64,000 nt of DNA from positions 86,975,213 to 87,039,212 of the forward strand of contig CM044310.1 in NCBI GenBank assembly GCA_024291935.2, written 5' to 3'. Position numbers and translations under genes: made by a program. Source of the DNA: Okapia johnstoni. Lineage: Eukaryota; Chordata; Mammalia; Artiodactyla; Giraffidae. This document shows positions 60,101-64,000 of the stretch, piece by piece (within the stretch, counting starts at the first letter, position 1; the number at the start of each line of letters is the position of its first letter). The notes under the pieces were generated by a model, which made no database searches, was not told the DNA's origin, and worked only from the letters and a program-made list of their open reading frames with translations.

Positions 60101-61261
60101 AGGATTTGTAAACAAACACAAGATCTTCTAAAGAAACAACTTTTTTATCTTAGGTCACATCACACTCATGTGTGGTAACCTCCTGTTTTTACCTTATCTT
60201 CTCATCTCCATCGTATTATATTTAGCACTGTGTCTATTATGTCTAAGTCAGTTTCCCCAGTTGTCCTTGAGAATTCCATAAGAAATGCTGTTTGGTTTGT
60301 CTGTAGTGTGGACAAGTCGAATTTAAAGAGATGTTGTGTGTGGTTTCATTTTTTTTTAAATAGTGTTCAGAATTTTCAAATCAATATTCAAATCATTGAA
60401 TTCCAAAGCTCTCTTTTAATCATTAAAGAACAGTTTACTTAATGAGAGATAATGTGGTTTTATTTTTATGGGCCCACATTTTTTTTTTCACTATTAAAAA
60501 AAATTTAGTAACATAATATTCTACTCAGGAGTTTTTCTATAGACAAATTACTATATCTTAAAATGTGACTGTGAATAGTTTTCTCTAGGCCTAGGAGTCT
60601 TGGTTGTCAAGGAGACTTCAAATTTGGGATTCATTCTGCTGAGCTGTGGCTCTGACCCACAAATACATTTTTTGGTATTGTGTTTCGCAATTTAACTTTT
60701 GAATATCAAGAGTAATTCTCTGTCCTCCAATTAAAAAAATATCCTAGGATAAACCATGGGGGCTTCCCAGGTGGCACAGTGGTAAAGAATTTGCCTGCCA
60801 ATGTAGGAGATGTAAGACACAGGTTCAATCCCTGGGTCAGGAATATCCCCTGGAGAAGGAAATGGCAATCCACTCCAGTATTTCTGGGAAATCCCAAGAC
60901 AGAGGAGCCTGTTGGGCTACAATCCGTGGGGTTGCAAAGAGTCAGACATGACAGAGGAACCGAGCACATGATAAACCATAATGGAAAAGAATATTAAAAA
61001 GAATGTATAATAAAACATTAAAAATATTTTTAAAAGAATAGTTCTCTAAGCTCAAAAAGTGGTATAGCAGCAGAGTAGCATTTATAAATGCAGAATACAC
61101 ACAAAGAGTGACAAGGGTTGCTTGTTTGTCAAGAAAGGATTGTTGAGCAATATTAGATAGTACTTGTGTTACCACATAAAAATGGCCTTCTCTCTTTTCT
61201 CCTCAGCATTCAACTTTGTGTGCTTACTTGGTGCCAGCCCTTCACAAGGGTGGAAGTTGAG
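45523..61261 (+). CDS. LPCAT2: LPCAT2, lysophosphatidylcholine acyltransferase 2 (5' part)
   Basis: Membrane enzyme of the ER and lipid droplets that transfers acyl groups to lysophosphatidylcholine and acetyl groups to lyso-PAF. Recognised exons: 45523-45693, 51055-51194, 52649-52866, 54668-54780, 56862-56922, 58519-58553, 61207-61261. Seen: N-terminal cytosolic part (1-57), a hydrophobic membrane segment (about 58-88), acyltransferase motif I HSTFFD (His146-Asp151) and motif III EGTCTN (220-225), at the same numbers as in the human protein as known. A 59-nt exon carrying motif IV (about residues 236-254) is expected between 56922 and 58519 and is not found; without it the frame shifts. The EF-hand half and the ER-retention end are beyond the right edge. 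Confidence 0.93.
45700..48250 (+). other. LPCAT2 intron 1, first half
   Basis: No exon recognised. The first 350 nt are GC-rich with repeated CAGG/GTGAGGGA phrases (GGTGAGGGACGTCTGACAGG and variants near 45765-45880), a short local repeat. MIR-like text lies at about 47170-47400. A short Bov-tA head piece lies at 46889-46914. Confidence 0.5.
47170..47400 (-). repeat. MIR-type old SINE, LPCAT2 intron 1
   Basis: AGGCCCTGTCATTTATAAGT, CCAAGTCACTTGACCTCTCT, TTCCTTATCTATTAAATTGG and AAGTGAGATAATATGTGAAA follow MIR order. Confidence 0.7.
48256..48538 (-). mobile_element. Bov-tA SINE, compound reverse copy
   Basis: A full unit (AGTGAAAGTTGTTCAGTCAT to GAGCCATCAGGGAAGCCC) is followed by a partial second unit (AGAATACTGAAGTGTGTAGC to GCATTGCAGGCAGATTC), the same arrangement as at 40049-40388. 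Confidence 0.9.
49003..49125 (+). mobile_element. CHR-type SINE inside L1
   Basis: Diverged forward copy: GGTGGCACTTCACTGGCTGT, GGTTAAGACTGTGCACTTCC, CCAGAAACTAAGATCCCACA. Confidence 0.8.
49806..50078 (+). mobile_element. BovA2 SINE with (AGC)n tail
   Basis: Two BovA units in tandem (GAGAAGGAAATGGCACCCCA and GGAGGAGGAAATGGCAACCC), ending in TTTAGCAGCAGCAGCAGCAG. The AGC tail is the usual BovA2-linked trinucleotide microsatellite. Confidence 0.9.
50641..50775 (+). mobile_element. CHR-type SINE, diverged
   Basis: Forward copy: CTGGACTTCCAGTGGTTAAG, TTCAATTCCTGGTCTGGGAA, CGACTAAGCCCATGTGCCAC. It lies about 280 nt upstream of LPCAT2 exon 2. Confidence 0.8.
51055..51194 (+). CDS. LPCAT2: LPCAT2 exon 2, membrane segment
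   Basis: 140 nt coding residues 58-103 and two bases of codon 104. A long hydrophobic stretch ([19 protein letters not shown] then LLAWP) is the membrane anchor. It ends with [11 protein letters not shown]. Acceptor after a T-run, donor GTAAGA. Confidence 0.95.
51320..51481 (-). mobile_element. Bov-tA SINE fragment, LPCAT2 intron 2
   Basis: Reverse copy lacking the tRNA head: CTTAGTCGCTCAGTCGTGTC, GACTGTAGCCCTCCAGCC, GCAAGAATACTGGAGGGGGT. Confidence 0.9.
52320..52505 (-). repeat. MIR-type old SINE, LPCAT2 intron 2
   Basis: CCTTGGAAAAATTACTTCTT, GCCTCAGTTTTCTCATCTGT, AAAGTGGAAATAATGATAAA and GTACTTAGAACAGTGCCTGG follow MIR order. It ends about 140 nt before exon 3. Confidence 0.8.
52649..52866 (+). 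CDS. LPCAT2: LPCAT2 exon 3, acyltransferase motif I
   Basis: 218 nt coding about residues 104-176. It includes [14 protein letters not shown] and the catalytic HSTFFD box (His146, Asp151), then [12 protein letters not shown]. Donor GTAAGT. Confidence 0.95.
53129..53262 (-). mobile_element. CHR-type SINE, LPCAT2 intron 3
   Basis: Reverse copy: TTATTTTTTGGCTGTGCTGT, TTAGTTCCCCTACCAGGGAT, CACCAGGGAAGTCCCC. ATCATTCTTTTT precedes and follows the inserted block. Confidence 0.9.
54120..54191 (+). repeat. Perfect 36-bp tandem duplication, LPCAT2 intron 3
   Basis: 54120-54155 and 54156-54191 are identical (starting GCTAACTTCTGTCAAATC and ending TATTTTTAGGT). It lies just before a BovA2 insertion and about 480 nt before exon 4. 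Identity implies a recent event. Confidence 0.95.
54209..54477 (+). mobile_element. BovA2 SINE with exact target duplication, LPCAT2 intron 3
   Basis: Two-unit BovA2 (GGAGAAGGCAATGGCAACCC, then GGAGAAGGAAATAGCAACCC) ending TTAGCAGTAGC. AGCCACCTGTC at 54198-54208 and 54478-54488 flanks it. Confidence 0.95.
54668..54780 (+). CDS. LPCAT2: LPCAT2 exon 4
   Basis: 113 nt coding about residues 177-214: [20 protein letters not shown], then the conserved SGGEWPQ. Phase 0 donor GTAAAA. Confidence 0.95.
55256..55405 (-). mobile_element. CHR-type SINE, LPCAT2 intron 4
   Basis: Reverse copy: T-run, GGGATCTTAGTTCCCTGCCC, CCAGGCCACCAAGGAAGTCC. CCCTGGAATGCTTTTT occurs on both sides. Confidence 0.9.
56862..56922 (+). 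CDS. LPCAT2: LPCAT2 exon 5, motif III
   Basis: 61 nt coding [20 protein letters not shown] plus the first base of codon 235. EGTCTN is the acyl-acceptor-binding motif III. Acceptor TTCTCCCAAG, donor GTGAGA. Confidence 0.95.
56923..58518 (+). other. LPCAT2 interval where a coding exon is expected but not seen
   Basis: 1.6 kb of A/T-rich intron-like DNA with a (GT)n repeat at 57121-57157. The exon coding the acyltransferase motif IV segment should lie here. Read by eye in all frames, no stretch resembles the expected PVQP-containing segment. Confidence 0.6.
57121..57157 (+). repeat. (GT)n microsatellite
   Basis: About 18 uninterrupted GT units, likely polymorphic. Confidence 0.98.
58519..58553 (+). 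CDS. LPCAT2: LPCAT2 short exon ([11 protein letters not shown])
   Basis: 35 nt, acceptor TTATTCTAG, donor GTAAGT. In the phase that fits the human protein it codes [11 protein letters not shown] plus two bases. That phase requires an intervening exon whose length leaves remainder 2 when divided by 3, which is not seen in this window. Confidence 0.9.
58554..61206 (+). other. LPCAT2 intron between the 35-nt and 55-nt exons
   Basis: A/T-rich DNA with T-runs at 58623-58633 and 60480-60490 and a single young SINE at 60758. No extra exon recognised. Confidence 0.5.
60758..60969 (+). mobile_element. Bov-tA SINE with exact target duplication
   Basis: Forward copy: GGGGGCTTCCCAGGTGGCAC, GGAGAAGGAAATGGCAATCC, AGAGTCAGACATGACAGAGG. 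GATAAACCAT at 60748-60757 and 60970-60979 flanks it. Confidence 0.95.
61207..61261 (+). CDS. LPCAT2: LPCAT2 exon coding [18 protein letters not shown]
   Basis: 55 nt, acceptor CTCCTCAG, donor GTAAGT. It completes a Phe codon with the previous exon and codes 18 residues matching the known protein after the WQGYT segment. It is the last LPCAT2 exon visible; a BovB insertion lies 300 nt further on. Confidence 0.93.
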
Positions 61262-61554
61262 GTAAGTGGTTCAAAATGTAGCCTTGAAACTTGTGGTTTG
61301 GCCTTTCTTATCATAGTGAATTTTCAGCCTGGAGAGATCAGATGTAGAAAGATTAGAAGTTAAGTTTACCACCTTGAAAGTAAGCCCTGTTCTTTTGCAA
61401 ACTGTGTATCTAAACCCAAGCTGGCAGAACTAGCCCTTAAACTTGTGTTAGGAAGCACAACTTCCTAGCTTCTGGGAATTTCCAACATGTCACCACCCTG
61501 GTTGGCCATATTTGCATCACTCACTCCTATCTTTTTATTCCTTTTAATGCTGAC

Positions 61555-63573
61555 AAATAGATTTAAGGGACTAGATCTGATAGACAGAGTGCCTGATGAA
61601 CTGTGGACAGAGGTTCGTGACATTATACAGGAGACAGGGATCAAGACCATCTTCAAGAAAAAGAAATGCAAAAAAGCAAAATGGCTGTCTGAGGAGGCCT
61701 TACAAATAGCTGTGAAAAGAAGAGAAGTGAAAAGCGAAGGAGAAAAGGAAAGATATACCCATTTGAATGCAGAGTTCCAAAGAATAGCAAGGAGAGATAA
61801 GAAAGCCTTCCTCAGTAATCAGTGCAAAGAAATAGAGGAAAATAATAGAATGGAAAGACTAGAGATTTCTTCAAGAAAATGAGAGCTACCAAGGGAACAT
61901 TTCATGCAAAGATGGGCTCAATAAAGGACAGAAATGGTATGGACCTAACAGAAACAGAAGATATTAAGAGGTGGCAAGAATACACAGAAGAACTATACAA
62001 AAAAGATCTTCATGATCCAGATAATCATGACGGTGTGATCACTCATTTAGAGCCAGATATCCTGGAATGAGAAGTCAAGTGGGCCTTAGGAAGCATCACT
62101 ATGAATAAAGCTAGTGGAGGTGATGGAATTCCAGTTGAGCTATTTCAAATCCTAAAAGATGATGCTGTGAAAGTGCTGCACTCAATATGCCAGAAAATTT
62201 GCAAAACTCAGCAATGGCCACAGGACTGGAAAAGGTCAGTTTTCATTCCAATCCCAAAGAAAGGCAATCCCAAAGAATGCTGAAACTACCGCACAATTGC
62301 ACTCATCTCACACGCTAGCAAAGTAATGCTCAAAATTCTCCAAGCCAGGCTTCAGCAATACATGAACTGTGAACTTCCATATGTTCAAGCTGGTTTTAGA
62401 AAAGGCAGAGGAACCAGAGATCAAATTGCCAACATCCGCTGGATCATCGAAAAAGCAAGAGAACTCCAGAAAAGCATCTATTTCTGCTTTATTGACTACG
62501 CCAAAGCCTTTGACTGTGTGGATCACAATAAACTGTGGAAAATTCTGAAAGAGATGGGAATACCAGACCATCTTACCTGCCTCCTGAGAAACCTGTATGC
62601 AGGTCAGGAAGCAACAGTTAGAAGTGGACATGGAACAACAGACTGGTTCCAAATAGGAAAAGGAGTATGTAAAGGCTGTACATTGTCACTCTGCTTATTT
62701 AACTTGTGTGCAGAGTACATCATGAGAAACGATGGGCTGGAGGAAACACAAGCTGGAATCAAGATTGCCGGGAGAAATATCAATAACCTCAGATATGCAG
62801 ATGATACCACCCTTATGGCAGAAAGTGAAGAAGAACTAAAGAGCCTCTTGATGAAGGTGAAAGAGGAGAGTGAAAAAGTTGGCTTAAAGCTCAACATTCA
62901 GAAAACTAAGATCATGGCATCCGGTCCCATCACTTCATGGCAAATATATGGGGAAACAGTGGAAACAGTGGCAGTCTTTATTTTGGGGGGCTCCAAAATC
63001 ACTGCAGATGATGACTGCAGCCATAAAATTAAAGGATGCTTACTCCTTGGAAGGAAAGTTATAACTAACCTAGACAGCATATTAAAAAGCAGAGATACCA
63101 CTTTGCCAACAAACATCCATCTAGTCAAGGCTATGGTTTTTCCAGTAGTCATGTATGGATGTGAGAGTTGGACTGTGAGGAAAGCTGAGCACCGAAGAAT
63201 TGATGCTTTTGAACTGTGGTGTTGGAGAAGACTCTTGAGAGTCCCTTGGACTGCAAGGAGATCCAACCAGTTCATCCTAAGGGAGATCAGTCCTGGGTGT
63301 TCATTGGGAGGACTGATATTGAAGCTGAAACTCCAATACTTTGGCCACCTGATGTGAAGAGCTGACTCATTTGAAAAGACCCTGATGCTGGGAAAGATTG
63401 AGGGCAAGAGAAGAAGGGAACGACAGAGGATGAGATGGTTGGATGGCATCACCGACTCGATGGACCTGAGTTTGCATGGACTCCAGGAGTTGGTGATGGA
63501 CAGGGAGGCCCGGCGTGCTGCGATCCATGGGGTCACAAAGAGTCAGACACGACTGAGTGACTGAACTGAACTG
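61555..63573 (+). mobile_element. BovB LINE, 5' truncated, with long reverse transcriptase frame
   Basis: About 2 kb of the RTE-type BovB retrotransposon. It starts within the region before the reverse transcriptase (TTTAAGGGACTAGATCTGAT) and ends in the (ACTGA)n tail. AATGCTGAC at 61546-61554 and 63574-63582 is the target duplication. A 343-residue open frame at 62326-63357 carries FIDYAKAFDCVDH and YADDTTLMAE, the catalytic boxes of the reverse transcriptase. Upstream stops at 61880, 62068 and 62281 and a stop at 63355 break the full protein, so this copy is not autonomous. It lies in LPCAT2, in the same direction. Confidence 0.95.
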
Positions 63574-63582
63574 AATGCTGAC

Positions 63583-64000
63583 CTCTGCCAAGTTTCATGA
63601 TAAGCCTTCACATCCTGACCAAAGGAGCTATAGTAGCTGGTGGAAACCCCCAGCTTCTTGAAGAATTATGTTCTGTGAAATCTGAGATTGTGAGAGAGAC
63701 ACGGAGTCAGAAACTCTCATTTTTAGAATCAGTCTGCACATGGAAAACCTGAAGAAATTGTGTTATATGAGCCATTAGGGCAGAAGAGTATAAAGGCAGC
63801 TCGAATCATCGTTCACAGGACACTTTTTCACGTTCAGTTACAGTGGCAGGAGGGGAGTGGAGGAGTAATTAGAATGTTCTGAAAATTCTGACCAGATTTT
63901 TAAGACTTTGAAGATTGATTCCAAGAACTCTGCTTAGTTTTAGGGATGACATGGAATAATGGGACTTTGAGTTCAGAATCTTGTTGGCATTGGTGATACC
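63583..64000 (+). other. LPCAT2 intron, right edge
   Basis: About 420 nt past the BovB insertion with no recognisable exon. The next LPCAT2 exon must lie beyond the window. Confidence 0.6.

Noticed and set aside
62898..63536. Minus-strand 212-codon frame at the right end
   Set aside because: Antisense of the BovB reverse transcriptase region; the plus strand carries the YADD motif.

Overview
The window is vertebrate nuclear DNA from a ruminant, most likely a bovid. Genes are split into short exons with GT..AG introns. The intervening DNA is full of ruminant-specific repeats: Bov-tA/BovA2 SINEs, CHR-type tRNA SINEs and BovB LINEs, with older L1 and MIR pieces. There are no bacterial-style operons and no CRISPR array. 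I found no RNA gene. The exact species cannot be fixed from the sequence alone.

Two protein-coding genes lie head to tail on the + strand. MMP2 (72-kDa gelatinase A) is complete. Its 13 coding exons run from the ATG at 12763 to the TGA at 38519, and the spliced frame is 1986 nt (661 residues plus stop). All intron junctions are GT..AG and the reading frame is continuous. A polyadenylation signal follows at 39303. About 6 kb downstream LPCAT2 (lysophosphatidylcholine acyltransferase 2) begins at 45523. Seven of its exons are recognisable up to 61261, and the rest of the gene lies past the right edge. A 59-nt coding exon expected between 56922 and 58519 could not be found. Both genes start in GC-rich, CpG-rich promoters.

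Region by region: 1-2927 is intergenic DNA with old repeats and SINEs. 2928-10531 is a broken LTR-flanked endogenous retrovirus, interrupted by SINEs, an inverted BovB copy and LTR-like repeats. 10540-12150 is intergenic and 12150-13000 is the MMP2 promoter and first exon. 13000-38519 holds the MMP2 introns and exons. 39330-45330 is intergenic and repeat-rich, including BovB and L1 pieces. 45330-64000 is the 5' half of LPCAT2, with an L1 fragment at 48.5-50.6 kb and a 2-kb 5'-truncated BovB at 61.6-63.6 kb.

The two genes are not a functional pathway. MMP2 is a secreted matrix protease and LPCAT2 a membrane lipid-remodelling enzyme; they are neighbours by conserved synteny. No new biological system was found. 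The observations most worth checking are the missing LPCAT2 exon, two degenerate tandem-repeat tracts in MMP2 introns 1 and 3, a tiny upstream ORF in the presumed MMP2 leader, the nested retroelement pile-up at 3-10.5 kb, and a perfect 36-bp tandem duplication in LPCAT2.
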